A DNA stretch of 64,000 nucleotides from Mycolicibacterium palauense (GTDB taxonomy: Bacteria; Actinomycetota; Actinomycetes; Mycobacteriales; Mycobacteriaceae), in contig NZ_NVQF01000002.1 in the NCBI RefSeq assembly GCF_002592005.1, positions 62,001-126,000 on the forward strand. The letters run 5' to 3'. The notes below the pieces were generated by a model. The model searched no databases. It was not told the origin of the DNA and saw only the letters and a list, made by a program, of their open reading frames with translations. This document shows, piece after piece, positions 7,918 to 16,509 of this stretch. Positions within the stretch are counted from its first letter, which is position 1, and every line of letters starts with the position of its first letter. The position numbers were made by a program, and so were the translations under genes.

Positions 7918-10494
7918 ATGGACGGTGCCAGGTACATCGGCTGGGCCGGATCGCTGACGGTGGCGCTGGGGGTGGCCGGTGTCGGGGTCCTCCCACCGGC
8001 GATCGGCTGGGCCCAGCCGACGGGGTCCGGTGCCGGCGCGACCTCGGAGTCCTCGGGCCCCGGACCGGGCGCGGGAACGTCACCCGGCGCCGACCGGGCG
8101 GCCGGTGCTGACCGGCGAACCGGCGGCGACGCCGGCGATGACGGGCCCGGGAGCGGCGACCGTTCCGCCGACGACACCGATCCGGCCGAGGCGACCGAGG
8201 GCGACGACGCCGACCTGGTTGTGGAGGCGGTGGATGCGGCGCTCGACGAGGCGGGAGAGGAGGTCGCCGCCGCCGAAGAGCCGGTGGACGAGACCACCGC
8301 GATCGTCGAGGGCCTCCCCGACGAAGACCTCCCCGACGACGAGAACATCGAGGTCTCCGGCCCGCCCGCGGCGCCCGAGCGTGAGCGTCGGGGCGGTCTC
8401 ATCACGGCCTCGCCAGGCGACGGCCAGCGCGAACCCTCGAGCACCGATGCCGACGCCGACCCGACGCCGGTGCCGGTGAGCGCCGATCCGATCGTCGCCG
8501 ACTCCACCGCAGCAGATGCCGACGAGGAGCCCGCGGTCGATGCGGCCGCGGCGGTTGTGGCTGCATCGCTGCCCGCGGCGGCCCAAGCTGTATCGCTGCC
8601 TCCGGCGGCCCAAGCTGTATCGCTGCCTCCGGCGGCCCAGGCCTCATCGCTGCCTCCGGCAGCCCAGGCCTCATCGCTGCCTCCGGCAGCCCAGGGGGCC
8701 ACGACCGCGGAGACCGCGCCCGCCGCCCAGCCGCCGATCGCGCCGGCCGCGTTGACGCCGCTGGTGGTTCCCCGCGCGCCGGCCGCCCCGGCGCCCTCGC
8801 CAGCGCCGTTGGCCATGTACGCCTGGACCCGGCGCGAGACCGAGCAGGCGCTGCTGGACCGGAGCGCCGAGGGCAGTACGGCACAGCCCGGTGTGGCGGC
8901 GAACCCGACCAGGAACTGGTTCCAGCGAACGTTTTTCGCGGCGTCACCGACCTTCGCGCCGCAGGCGTTGTCGGTGAACCTGGCGCCGGGTGCCAGCAGC
9001 ACGCCGTTCGCGCTGGGCGCCGAGGACGCCGACACCGCGACGTTGACCTACACCCTCGCCGGGGCGGCCGGCGGCACCGCGGCGGGCACCTTGACCATCG
9101 CCGGCGAGTCGGCCACCTACACCGCCGCGCCCGGCTGGGACGGCGTGACCCCCTACGCCGACGCGTTCACCGTCACGGCCTCCGATGACGACGGGGGTTT
9201 TCACGTCCACGGGTTCGCCGGCCTGGTCTACCGGCTGACCTTCGGCTTGTTCGGCACCGCCGGTCACACCGCCACCAGCACGGTGACCGTGACCGTGTTG
9301 CCGGTCGCGGGCCCCGAGCCCGAACCGGAGCCGGACCCACCCGAGGTGCCGGTGACCGCGGGCTCGTTCCCGGTCTCGTTCTCCAACGACACCGGGACCT
9401 ACGGCGACGACGCGGTCCACGTGATGGTCATCGGCCAGGTCACCCCGGGGCAGTGGTCCTGGGTCGACCGTGATGGCACGGCCCACGCGATCGACCACGC
9501 CGCCGCCGAGGCCCCCGGCCATCTGGAGAAGAACGGGGTGAACTACGCCGACATGTCGTTCACTCTCGCCGAGGCGGACAGCTTCCGGGTTCCACCGGAG
9601 CTGCTCGGCGGGCGCATCTACCTGTCGCTGGGCCAGCCGCTCTACGTCGCGGTCAGCGTCGATAACACCGGCTGGGCCTCACCGGACCCGGCCAACCCCA
9701 CCGACCCGAACTACGACACCGTCTACGACTGGTATGAGCTGAGCTTCAAGAACGGCTCGGTTCCCTTCGGCGGCAACACCACTCAGGTCGACCAGTTCGG
9801 TTTCCCGTTCACCTTCACCGTGACCCAGGACGCCAGCGGCTTCTCGGGCACCCGCGGCATCGCGCTCTCCCGCGACGAACTGTTCCGGCGGTTCGAGGAC
9901 ACCGCGCCGGCCGAATTCCAGGCGCTGGTCATCCGCGACGCCGACGGTGACCCGTTGCGGATCCTGGCGCCGCGCTCGCAGCTCCCCGGCGACCTGGCGA
10001 CGTGGCTGGACGAACCGGTCGAGGCGTTCTGGACCAAGTACGCCCACGAGCAGTTCGCCTACGCCGGACCGGGTTTCACCGTGACCGGCGGCATCGACGG
10101 CCAGGGCCGGTTCGCCTACACCGTGACCGGCGCCGGCGGTGGTGCCACCTCCCACACCATGGACAAGCCGACCACCCGCGACGTCTTCCGCGCCGACGGC
10201 CCGTTCGTCGGCACCGGCCTGCAGGGCGCCTTCCTGGCCGCCCTCGACGCCGCGTTCAACCGCGGGGTGGCGACCTCACCGGAGGACTGGGACGACGCCT
10301 CGGCGTACTACCCGGCCGGGCAGCGCTGGAACGACTGGGCTCAGTTCTTCCACGCCAACAGCGTCGAGGGCTACGCCTACGGTTTCCCCTACGACGACGT
10401 CAACAGCCAGAGCTCGGTGCTGATCCTGGGTAACCCCGACCCACTGAGTGATCTGAGGCTGCGCCTCGCGCCTACCGGCGGGTCGGCGTCGTAG
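7918..10494 (+). CDS. Large secreted protein with C-terminal GH64-like beta-1,3-glucanase domain
   Basis: An 858-residue exported protein. Residues 1-35 are a signal peptide ending near GWAQP. Residues ~40-215 are an acidic Asp/Glu/Ala/Pro-rich linker. Residues 217-261 are five tandem SLPPAAQAV nonapeptides. About 345-465 is an Ig/cadherin-like domain (NLAPGASSTPF..., EDADTATLTYTL, VTASDDDGG) as in other mycobacterial surface proteins. About 480-850 matches the thaumatin-like GH64 laminaripentaose-producing glucanases: PVSFSNDTGTYGDDAVHVMV, YDWYELSF and TQVDQFGFPFTFTV, the last two carrying the acidic pair expected at the active site. It may act on fungal or plant beta-glucan, or bind glucan. 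GTG 7915 directly before ATG 7918 is an alternative start. Confidence 0.8.
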   Translation: MDGARYIGWAGSLTVALGVAGVGVLPPAIGWAQPTGSGAGATSESSGPGPGAGTSPGADRAAGADRRTGGDAGDDGPGSGDRSADDTDPAEATEGDDADLVVEAVDAALDEAGEEVAAAEEPVDETTAIVEGLPDEDLPDDENIEVSGPPAAPERERRGGLITASPGDGQREPSSTDADADPTPVPVSADPIVADSTAADADEEPAVDAAAAVVAASLPAAAQAVSLPPAAQAVSLPPAAQASSLPPAAQASSLPPAAQGATTAETAPAAQPPIAPAALTPLVVPRAPAAPAPSPAPLAMYAWTRRETEQALLDRSAEGSTAQPGVAANPTRNWFQRTFFAASPTFAPQALSVNLAPGASSTPFALGAEDADTATLTYTLAGAAGGTAAGTLTIAGESATYTAAPGWDGVTPYADAFTVTASDDDGGFHVHGFAGLVYRLTFGLFGTAGHTATSTVTVTVLPVAGPEPEPEPDPPEVPVTAGSFPVSFSNDTGTYGDDAVHVMVIGQVTPGQWSWVDRDGTAHAIDHAAAEAPGHLEKNGVNYADMSFTLAEADSFRVPPELLGGRIYLSLGQPLYVAVSVDNTGWASPDPANPTDPNYDTVYDWYELSFKNGSVPFGGNTTQVDQFGFPFTFTVTQDASGFSGTRGIALSRDELFRRFEDTAPAEFQALVIRDADGDPLRILAPRSQLPGDLATWLDEPVEAFWTKYAHEQFAYAGPGFTVTGGIDGQGRFAYTVTGAGGGATSHTMDKPTTRDVFRADGPFVGTGLQGAFLAALDAAFNRGVATSPEDWDDASAYYPAGQRWNDWAQFFHANSVEGYAYGFPYDDVNSQSSVLILGNPDPLSDLRLRLAPTGGSAS
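8566..8700 (+). repeat. Five tandem 27-bp repeats coding SLPPAAQAV
   Basis: Five nearly identical 27-bp units encode a Pro/Ala-rich nonapeptide inside the linker of the GH64-like protein. Copies 2-5 differ mainly by a few bases, so the array looks recent and likely varies in copy number between strains. Confidence 0.85.
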
Positions 10495-10536
10495 CGCGCG
10501 AGGCGCCCGCCGGAGCGAGCCGCGGCGCGCGCGTGG

Positions 10537-10608
10537 AGCCCCCTGTCAGGATTGAACTGACGACCTTTCGCTTACAAGGCGAGTGCTCTACCACTGAGCT
10601 AAGGAGGC
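10537..10608 (-). tRNA. tRNA-Thr (anticodon TGT)
   Basis: Read on the minus strand, the 72 bases fold into a full cloverleaf: acceptor GCCTCCT/AGGGGGC, D-arm GCTC/GAGC, anticodon stem CTCGC/GCGAA (last pair C-A mismatched at one edge) with loop CTTGTAA, and T-arm GTCAG/CTGAC with TTCAATC. The anticodon TGT reads ACA, so it is threonine. CCA is not encoded. Confidence 0.95.
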
Positions 10609-10634
10609 GGGGGTCCGCCCGTCGGCGGACCCCC
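10609..10634 (-). terminator. Strong hairpin between the Rv0756c-like gene and tRNA-Thr
   Basis: A perfect 11-bp GC stem (10609-10619 with 10624-10634) with a 4-base loop abuts the 5' end of the tRNA gene. It follows the stop at 10648 of the minus-strand gene, so it can terminate that transcript and insulate the tRNA. There is no T-tract. Confidence 0.6.
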
Positions 10635-10647
10635 ACAGCCTAACGGG

Positions 10648-11403
10648 TCACTCGTCGTAGTCGATGATGCGCTGCGACCGCACGGGGCGGGTGGGTGCGC
10701 GCCGCGCCGGGCGGCGCGGCAGCGGGATGCGGTCGGCGATGTTGCTCAGCGGGTTGACCACCGAACTCAGCGTGATCACGGCCTCGCGCAGCGTCTCGAT
10801 GGTCGGGGCCAGGGCCTCCAGCCCGGGCGCGAGCCGGTTGAGGGTGTCGGCCACGTCGGCCAGCTGCTCCAGCGGGCCGTTGCGCGCGGTCAGCTTGTCG
10901 ATCAGGCCGTCCTCGGCCAGCAGCCGGTCGGCCAGCCCGTCCTCGGCCAGGACCCGCTCCACCAGGCCCTCCTCGTCGAGCAGCCGGTCCACCAGGCCGC
11001 CGGGGGCCAGCGCGCGTTCCAGTCCACCGCCCTCGGCGGTCAGCTTGTCCAGCAGGCCCTCGTCGGCGGTCACGCGGTCGAGCACCCCGCCGGGGGCGGT
11101 CAGCCGGTCCACCAGCCCGCCCGGGCGCAGCAGCCGGTCGATCGGGCCGTCGGTGGCCAGCGCGCGGCCCAGGGGGGCGTCGTCGTCCATGAGCCGGGCG
11201 ATGCGGTTCGCCCGCGCGATGGTGTCGTCGAGGCCGAGCAGGTGGGCCACCGACGGGGAGGTGGTCTGGGCGGTCGCGTCGCCGAGGGAGCGTTTGGTCA
11301 GGTCCAGCGCGCCGGCGGCGATGTCGATGCCCGTCTCGGCGGCGGCCAGCCCGACCCGCACGGGGGCGGTCGCCAGGGCGACCAGGTTTTTGCCGAGGTC
11401 CAT
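10648..11403 (-). CDS. Conserved mycobacterial protein of unknown function (Rv0756c-like)
   Basis: A 251-residue cytosolic protein divergent from phoP, the same place as Rv0756c (about 241 residues) in M. tuberculosis. Residues ~60-180 are a run of about nine degenerate 11-15-residue repeats of the pattern GLVDRLLxEEGLxDxLTA, with alternating leucine and charged positions that would make an amphipathic helical or beta-helical solenoid. A hydrophobic helix near 200-225 (LEALAPTIETLREAVITLSS) and a basic Arg/Pro-rich tail (RRPARRAPTRPVRSQR) follow. The tail suggests nucleic-acid or membrane-surface contact (inference). No enzyme motif is present. ATG at 11403 leaves a 163-bp shared regulatory region with phoP. 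Confidence 0.8.
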   Translation of the reverse strand: MDLGKNLVALATAPVRVGLAAAETGIDIAAGALDLTKRSLGDATAQTTSPSVAHLLGLDDTIARANRIARLMDDDAPLGRALATDGPIDRLLRPGGLVDRLTAPGGVLDRVTADEGLLDKLTAEGGGLERALAPGGLVDRLLDEEGLVERVLAEDGLADRLLAEDGLIDKLTARNGPLEQLADVADTLNRLAPGLEALAPTIETLREAVITLSSVVNPLSNIADRIPLPRRPARRAPTRPVRSQRIIDYDE

Positions 11404-11504
11404 GCGGGCCAGTGTATGAGTGCCGCGGGTGTCGCAGGACGAACTGCGCGGATCCCACCCGCGCGGGCCCTATGGGCCCCGGTCGCAGCCGCCGCCCATG
11501 GAAC

Positions 11505-11522
11505 TCACAGGAAACGTACAGG
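11505..11522 (+). promoter_or_regulatory. Candidate PhoP autoregulatory box
   Basis: TCACAGG-AAAC-GTACAGG is a direct repeat of two heptamers separated by 4 bp, close to the known M. tuberculosis PhoP pattern of TCACAGC-like repeats with 4-bp spacing. It sits about 45 bp before the phoP start in the intergenic region shared with the Rv0756c-like gene. Confidence 0.5.
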
Positions 11523-11566
11523 CTGCTGGCAGGATAGTTACAAGCAATCTAGGGGAGATTATCGGT

Positions 11567-12286
11567 ATGGGAGCACCCGCGACAACCGAGGCCTTACCCG
11601 AAGCGCGCGTCCTGGTGGTCGATGACGAGACCAATATCGTCGAACTGCTGTCCGTGAGTCTGAAGTTCCAGGGTTTCGAGGTCCATACCGCGGTCAACGG
11701 GCCCTCGGCGCTGGACCGCGCCCGCGAGGTCAAACCCGACGCGGTCATCCTGGACGTGATGATGCCCGGCATGGACGGGTTCGGGGTGCTGCGCCGGCTG
11801 CGCGCCGACGGCATCGACGCGCCCGCGTTGTTCCTGACCGCGCGCGACACCCTGCAGGACAAGCTCACCGGGCTGACCCTCGGCGGCGACGACTACGTCA
11901 CCAAGCCGTTCAGCCTCGAAGAGGTCGTCGCGCGGCTGCGCGTCATCCTGCGCCGCACCGGGCGGGGCGTGCAGGAGCCGCGCACCTCCCGGCTGACCTT
12001 CGCCGACATCGAGCTCGACGAGGACACCCACGAGGTGTGGAAGGCCGGCGAACCGGTGTCGCTGTCGCCGACGGAGTTCACCCTGCTGCGCTACTTCGTC
12101 ATCAACGCCGGCACGGTGCTGAGCAAGCCGAAGATCCTCGACCACGTCTGGCGCTACGACTTCGGCGGCGACGTCAACGTGGTGGAGTCCTACGTGTCCT
12201 ACCTGCGCCGCAAGATCGACACCGGTGAGAAGCGGCTGCTGCACACCCTGCGCGGAGTCGGGTATGTGCTGCGGGAGCCGCGGTAG
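11567..12286 (+). CDS. phoP: Response regulator PhoP
   Basis: A 239-residue OmpR-family response regulator. In mycobacteria PhoP controls acid and redox stress genes, complex lipids and secretion. The receiver domain (residues ~13-125) shows the acidic pair Asp19/Asp20, the phosphoacceptor Asp63 in VILDVMMPGMDGF, Thr in FLTARD and Lys in VTKPFSLEE. The winged-helix DNA-binding domain (~140-239) ends in VNVVESYVSYLRRKIDTG and LHTLRGVGYVLREPR, essentially identical to the M. tuberculosis protein from memory. ATG 11567 follows AGGGGAG by about ten bases and matches the homologue's N-terminus; upstream in-frame starts add non-conserved residues. phoR follows 14 bp downstream. Confidence 0.97.
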   Translation: MGAPATTEALPEARVLVVDDETNIVELLSVSLKFQGFEVHTAVNGPSALDRAREVKPDAVILDVMMPGMDGFGVLRRLRADGIDAPALFLTARDTLQDKLTGLTLGGDDYVTKPFSLEEVVARLRVILRRTGRGVQEPRTSRLTFADIELDEDTHEVWKAGEPVSLSPTEFTLLRYFVINAGTVLSKPKILDHVWRYDFGGDVNVVESYVSYLRRKIDTGEKRLLHTLRGVGYVLREPR

Positions 12287-12300
12287 CGGAGAATAGGCGG

Positions 12301-13893
12301 ATGGCCGAACACGCCCGCGGAGTGCCGCTCCGGGTCGGCCTCGTGGCCGCCACCCTGGTGCTCGTGGCGTTCGGGCTGCTGGCCTCGGGGGTGGCCGTCA
12401 CCACCATCCTGCGGCACAGCCTGATGAACCGCGTCGATCAGACGCTGGTCGACGCCTCCAACGGCTGGGCGCAGGCGCCGCGGCGCATGCCGGCCTCCCC
12501 GGAGGTGGGCCCGAACCCGGGCCGGCCGCCGTCGGACTTCTACGTGCGCGGGGTCGACGAGGACGGCCGGGTCTGGATGGCCGTCAACGACCGCGACGCC
12601 GACCCCAAGCTGCCCGACAGCAACGACGTCGGTCCCGTGCCGACCACGGTCGGTTCGGTCGACGGCTCCCACGTGCAGTGGCGGGCGGTCTCGGTGCGCG
12701 GGCCCCACGGCGAGCTGACCACGGTGGCCATCGACCTCTCCGACGTCCAGTCGACGGTGCGGGCGCTGGTGTATGCCCAGGTCGGGATCGGGGTGGCGGT
12801 GCTGCTCGTGCTCGGCGTGGTCGGCTACGTGGTCGTCATCCGCAGCCTGCGGCCACTCGACGAGGTCGAGGAGACCGCCGCGGCCATCGCCGCCGGGGAA
12901 CTGGAGCGCCGCGTCCCGCAGCGCGACCCGCGGACCGAGGTCGGTCGGCTGTCGCTGGCCCTGAACGGCATGCTCGCCCAGATCCAGCGCGCGGTGGCCT
13001 CCTCGGAGGCCTCGGCCGAGCAGGCGCGTACCTCCGAGGAACGCATGCGCCGGTTCATCACCGACGCCAGCCACGAACTGCGGACCCCGCTGACCACCAT
13101 CCGCGGCTTCGCCGAGCTCTACCGCCAGGGCGCGGCCCGCGACGTCGAGATGCTGATGTCGCGGATCGAGAGCGAGTCGAGGCGGATGGGGCTGCTGGTC
13201 GAGGACCTGCTGCTGTTGGCCCGCCTGGACGCGCAGCGACCGCTCGAACAGCGGCGGGTGGACCTGCTGGCACTGGCCACCGACGCCGTGCACGACGCGC
13301 AGTCGATCGCCCCGCAGCGCACGATCGCCCTGGAGGTCCTCGACGGCCCGGGCACCCCGGAGGTCACCGGCGACGAGGCCCGGCTGCGGCAGGTGCTGGG
13401 CAACCTGGTGGCCAACGCCCTGCAGCACACCCCGGAGAACACCGGCGTCACGGTGCGGGTCGGCACCGTCGACGACAGTGCCGTGCTCGAGGTCGCCGAC
13501 GAGGGCGCCGGGATGACCGAGGAGGACGCCCGCCGGGTGTTCGAGCGGTTCTACCGGACCGATTCCTCGCGCACCCGCTCCAGCGGCGGCACCGGCCTGG
13601 GACTGTCGATCGTCGACTCACTGGTACACGCGCACGGCGGCACGGTGCGGGTCACCACCGCGCCGGGTCAGGGCTGCCGGTTCCGGGTCGCGCTGCCACG
13701 GATCACCGACCAGGACGAGCACGCCGACCAGGACGCCGCCGACCAGGACAGCGCCGACGACAACGAGGACGACAACGAGGACGAGAATGAGGACGACCAG
13801 GAGGCACCCCCGCGCCCCGACGGCGCACCGAACGTGCGCTCAGGACGTCCCGCGGCGCAGAACGTCGATCAGGACGCACACTCGGTGCGCTGA
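12301..13893 (+). CDS. phoR: Sensor histidine kinase PhoR
   Basis: A 530-residue membrane kinase, partner of PhoP. Two transmembrane helices (about residues 11-33 and 156-180) bracket an extracytoplasmic sensor domain. Then come a HAMP linker, the HisKA domain with phosphoacceptor His258 in DASHELRTPLTTIRG, and an ATP-binding domain with N box (LVANALQHTPEN), G1 (VADEGAGM), F box (FERFYRTD) and G2 (GGTGLGLSIV). After the catalytic domain the protein has an unusual ~65-residue tail that is strongly acidic (Asp/Glu/Asn repeats around residues 475-500) and not needed for kinase activity. The last seven codons lie in an 18-bp sequence that is repeated just after the stop. Confidence 0.95.
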   Translation: MAEHARGVPLRVGLVAATLVLVAFGLLASGVAVTTILRHSLMNRVDQTLVDASNGWAQAPRRMPASPEVGPNPGRPPSDFYVRGVDEDGRVWMAVNDRDADPKLPDSNDVGPVPTTVGSVDGSHVQWRAVSVRGPHGELTTVAIDLSDVQSTVRALVYAQVGIGVAVLLVLGVVGYVVVIRSLRPLDEVEETAAAIAAGELERRVPQRDPRTEVGRLSLALNGMLAQIQRAVASSEASAEQARTSEERMRRFITDASHELRTPLTTIRGFAELYRQGAARDVEMLMSRIESESRRMGLLVEDLLLLARLDAQRPLEQRRVDLLALATDAVHDAQSIAPQRTIALEVLDGPGTPEVTGDEARLRQVLGNLVANALQHTPENTGVTVRVGTVDDSAVLEVADEGAGMTEEDARRVFERFYRTDSSRTRSSGGTGLGLSIVDSLVHAHGGTVRVTTAPGQGCRFRVALPRITDQDEHADQDAADQDSADDNEDDNEDENEDDQEAPPRPDGAPNVRSGRPAAQNVDQDAHSVR

Positions 13894-13932
13894 GGGCGTG
13901 CGCTGAGGGCGGCGGGACGCACACTCGGTGCG
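13872..13932. repeat. 18-bp direct repeat across the phoR stop codon
   Basis: The same 18 bases (ending CACTCGGTGCG) occur at 13872-13889 and 13915-13932, 43 bp apart. The first copy encodes the C-terminus of PhoR up to its stop and the second lies in the short gap before the convergent HIT gene. Each copy can also form a small hairpin (CGCAC/GTGCG). Confidence 0.7.
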
Positions 13933-13955
13933 GTGGGCGCGCCCGAGCCGCCCCG

Positions 13956-14360
13956 TCAGGCCAGGTCGGCCAGCGCGGCCTTGATCTTGGCCTGCGCCTC
14001 GTCCAGCGACTGCGGCGACGGGTTGCGGTCGACGTTGGCGAAACCGAAATCGGTCAGGTTATAGGCCGGGAAGACGTGCACGTGCAGGTGCGGAACCTCC
14101 AGCCCGGCGATGATCAGCCCGGCGCGCTGCGCACCGAACGCCGCGCACACGCCCTTGCCGATGCGCTGGGAGACCTCCATGACCCGCCCGAACACCGCCG
14201 GGTCCAGGTTCTGCCAGTTGTCGACCTCGGCCCGCGGCACCACCAGCGTGTGGCCCGGGGTCATCGGCTCGATGGTCAGGAACGCGACGACCTCGTCATC
14301 GGAGTAGACGAACCGGCCGGGCAGCTCGCCGTTGATGATCTTGGTGAAGACAGTGGCCAT
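13956..14360 (-). CDS. HIT-family protein (Rv0759c-like nucleotide hydrolase)
   Basis: A 134-residue histidine-triad protein, a small cytosolic nucleotide-binding hydrolase of the HINT/Fhit superfamily acting on nucleoside phosphoramidates or dinucleotides. The triad HLHVHVFP at residues ~91-98 contains the catalytic His. [10 protein letters not shown] at the N-terminus and [13 protein letters not shown] near residue 40 are family signatures. The length is normal. It converges with phoR and lies upstream of the adhB terminator in the same direction. In M. tuberculosis an Rv0760c-type isomerase-fold gene separates this gene from adhB; none is present here. Confidence 0.93.
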   Translation of the reverse strand: MATVFTKIINGELPGRFVYSDDEVVAFLTIEPMTPGHTLVVPRAEVDNWQNLDPAVFGRVMEVSQRIGKGVCAAFGAQRAGLIIAGLEVPHLHVHVFPAYNLTDFGFANVDRNPSPQSLDEAQAKIKAALADLA

Positions 14361-14382
14361 GCTTGCAGCATAGGCAAGACGC

Positions 14383-14419
14383 GGAACCGCCCCACCCCCG
14401 ACGGGGGTGGGGCGGTTCC
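14383..14419 (-). terminator. Long perfect hairpin after adhB
   Basis: Bases 14383-14400 and 14402-14419 are perfect reverse complements, giving an 18-bp arm length (about 17 bp paired once a loop is allowed). It lies 25 bp past the adhB stop and before the HIT gene, both minus strand. It is the most stable structure seen in the window and should terminate the long cyp51-adhB transcript, although no T-run follows. Confidence 0.75.
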
Positions 14420-14443
14420 ATGGTCGTCCGGCGAGGTGTCGGT

Positions 14444-15571
14444 CTACCGGTCCTCGTCGGTGTAGCGGATCACGCCGCGGATGTTGCGGCCCTCCAGCAT
14501 GTCCCGGTAGCCCTCGTTGATCTGCTCCAGCTTGTACTGCCGCGTGACCATGTCGTCGAGGTTGAGCTTGCCCGCCTTGTACATCGACAGCAGCTGGGGA
14601 ATGTCGTAGTGCGGGTTGCCGCCGCCGAAGATGGTGCCCTGCAGATTCTTCTGCAGCAGCGTCAGCATCGAGAGGTTCAGCTTGACGTCGTTGCTGGCCA
14701 TGTTGGCCACGGCGGTGGCCACCACGGTCCCACCCTTGGCGGTGATGTTCATGTAGTCGTCGATGTCCTCGCCCTTGAGTTCGCCGACGGTGACGATGGT
14801 CTTGTGCGCCATCCGTCCCTGAGTGACCTCGGCGACCCCGGCCATGGCGGCGTAGATGTCGGGATAGGCATGGGTGGCGCCGAACTTCAGCGCCGAATCA
14901 CGCTTGAAGTCAACGGGATCGACGACGAAGACGTTGCGTGCCCCGGCGGTCAGGGCGCCCTGCAGCGCCCCGGTGCCCACGCCGCCGACGCCGACGATCA
15001 CCACGTCCTCGCCCGGGCGGACGTTGCCGCTGCGCACCGCCGAGCCGTAGCCGGTGGTCACGCCGCAGCCGACCAGGCAGGCGACCTCGAACGGGATCGA
15101 CGGGTCGATCTTCACCACCGAGCTCTTGTGCACCACCATGTACGGGCTGAACGTGCCCAGCAGCGTCATCGGGATGACGGGCTGGCCCTTGGCGTGGATC
15201 CGGTAGGTGCCGTCGGACACCGCGGTGCCGCCCAGCAGCCCCGCGCCCAGGTCGCACAGGTTGCGCAGACCCTCCTGGCAGGCCGGGCACTCGCCGCAGG
15301 ACGGGATGAACGACAGCACCACGTGATCGCCGGGGGCGATGTGCTCGACGCCGGGGCCGACCTCGGTGACCACGCCCGCACCCTCGTGGCCGCCCAGCAC
15401 CGGAAAACCGGACATCGGGATGTCACCGGTGACCAGGTGGTGGTCGGAGTGGCACATGCCCGAGGCTTCCATCTGGATCTTGACCTCGTCCTTGACGGGG
15501 TCGCCGATCTCGATCTCCTCGATCTGCCACGGTTGGTTGAACTCCCAGATCAGGGCGCCTTTTGTCTTCAC
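14444..15571 (-). CDS. adhB: Zinc alcohol dehydrogenase AdhB, NDMA-dependent type
   Basis: A 375-residue medium-chain alcohol dehydrogenase. The catalytic zinc site is in GMCHSDHH (Cys ~38) and GGHEGAGV. The structural zinc is held by cysteines in [15 protein letters not shown]. The Rossmann motif is [13 protein letters not shown]. The full-length similarity is to Rv0761c AdhB. These proteins belong to the NDMA-dependent (Rxyl_3153) family that keeps a tightly bound nicotinamide and is co-distributed with mycofactocin (family knowledge). The GTG at 15571 begins [15 protein letters not shown], shared with the paralogue at 42246. It is the last gene before a strong terminator; a near-match to a KstR box lies 75 bp upstream of its start. 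Confidence 0.95.
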   Translation of the reverse strand: MKTKGALIWEFNQPWQIEEIEIGDPVKDEVKIQMEASGMCHSDHHLVTGDIPMSGFPVLGGHEGAGVVTEVGPGVEHIAPGDHVVLSFIPSCGECPACQEGLRNLCDLGAGLLGGTAVSDGTYRIHAKGQPVIPMTLLGTFSPYMVVHKSSVVKIDPSIPFEVACLVGCGVTTGYGSAVRSGNVRPGEDVVIVGVGGVGTGALQGALTAGARNVFVVDPVDFKRDSALKFGATHAYPDIYAAMAGVAEVTQGRMAHKTIVTVGELKGEDIDDYMNITAKGGTVVATAVANMASNDVKLNLSMLTLLQKNLQGTIFGGGNPHYDIPQLLSMYKAGKLNLDDMVTRQYKLEQINEGYRDMLEGRNIRGVIRYTDEDR

Positions 15572-15645
15572 GATGGACCCTCCACATCACATGTCCTGGT
15601 CGGTTCGCATCCCGGGGAGGGGAGCACCGGCTCCGGACGACGATT

Positions 15646-15659
15646 TAGAACGTGTTCCT
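15646..15659. promoter_or_regulatory. KstR-like site with one mismatch, upstream of adhB
   Basis: TAGAACGTGTTCCT shares its first 12 bases with the perfect box at 2661-2674 and departs from TNNAACNNGTTNNA only at the last base. It lies between adhB and the Rv0762c-like gene, 75 bp before the adhB GTG, so adhB may have its own sterol-responsive promoter. Confidence 0.4.
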
Positions 15660-15722
15660 GTTCTACGCCATTATGACCTGCATCACCGGTGCGGGGACAG
15701 CCGGGGCGGCACCCGAGCCGGT

Positions 15723-16262
15723 TCACCAGATCGGCACCGGCGCCTGTCCCAGCGGGTAGTAGCCGGGCAGCCGTTCGCCGGCCAGCGACCGCTCGATGCG
15801 TTTCTGCATCGTCGGGGTCAGGTCGCCGGACTCGATCAACTTCATGAACGCCTTCTGCACATGCCCGAAGTCGAAGAAGTCGCGCTGCCACTCGATCAAC
15901 AGTTGGTCGTTCAACCGGAACCAGCTGCCGCCGATGCCATAGATCTCGTCGCGGGTGCCGTCGCTCTTGTTGGCGATCTGCTTCCAGAAGCCGACGACCT
16001 CGTTCTGCTTCTCGTCGATGAGCACCTTCTGGTACTCGTAGACCCAGTTCTCCAGGCCCTCCATCTCCAGGCCCAGGGCGACGTCGCGGATCTCGTCCTT
16101 GTTCAGGCACATGACGTCTTCCTTGGGGCCGATGTTCCAGCCGTAGGTCGCGTCGTCGGTGTAGAAGTCGGCCAGCGGCTTCCAGTCGCCGGCCTGCTCG
16201 GCCTCCCGATTGGCCTTCAGCCAGCGGTCGACCCAGTCCTCGAGTTGTTCGCGTGACGCCAT
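15723..16262 (-). CDS. Conserved SnoaL/NTF2-like protein (Rv0762c-like)
   Basis: A 179-residue soluble protein with no signal peptide. It matches Rv0762c in position (between adhB and ferredoxin) and size. The alternating strands and Trp/Tyr-rich stretches (LADFYTDDATYGWNIG, VVGFWKQIANKSDGTRDEIYGIG in two parts, SWFRLNDQLLIEWQRDFFD in parts) fit an alpha+beta barrel of the NTF2/SnoaL type found in isomerases and steroid-binding proteins. The fold call is from pattern rather than a clear motif, and the function is unknown. Its place in the cyp51 operon suggests a role with hydrophobic ring substrates. Confidence 0.8.
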   Translation of the reverse strand: MASREQLEDWVDRWLKANREAEQAGDWKPLADFYTDDATYGWNIGPKEDVMCLNKDEIRDVALGLEMEGLENWVYEYQKVLIDEKQNEVVGFWKQIANKSDGTRDEIYGIGGSWFRLNDQLLIEWQRDFFDFGHVQKAFMKLIESGDLTPTMQKRIERSLAGERLPGYYPLGQAPVPIW

Positions 16263-16286
16263 TGTCTTACCTTTCTGGACCGTTTC

Positions 16287-16502
<216 letters not shown>

Positions 16503-16509
16503 TCACCCG

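Noticed and set aside
8566..8700. Repeat array considered as CRISPR
   Set aside because: The units are contiguous without spacers and encode a periodic peptide in frame.
10609..10634. Hairpin considered as part of the tRNA or as a small RNA
   Set aside because: It lies outside the cloverleaf and has no promoter of its own; terminator is the simpler reading.
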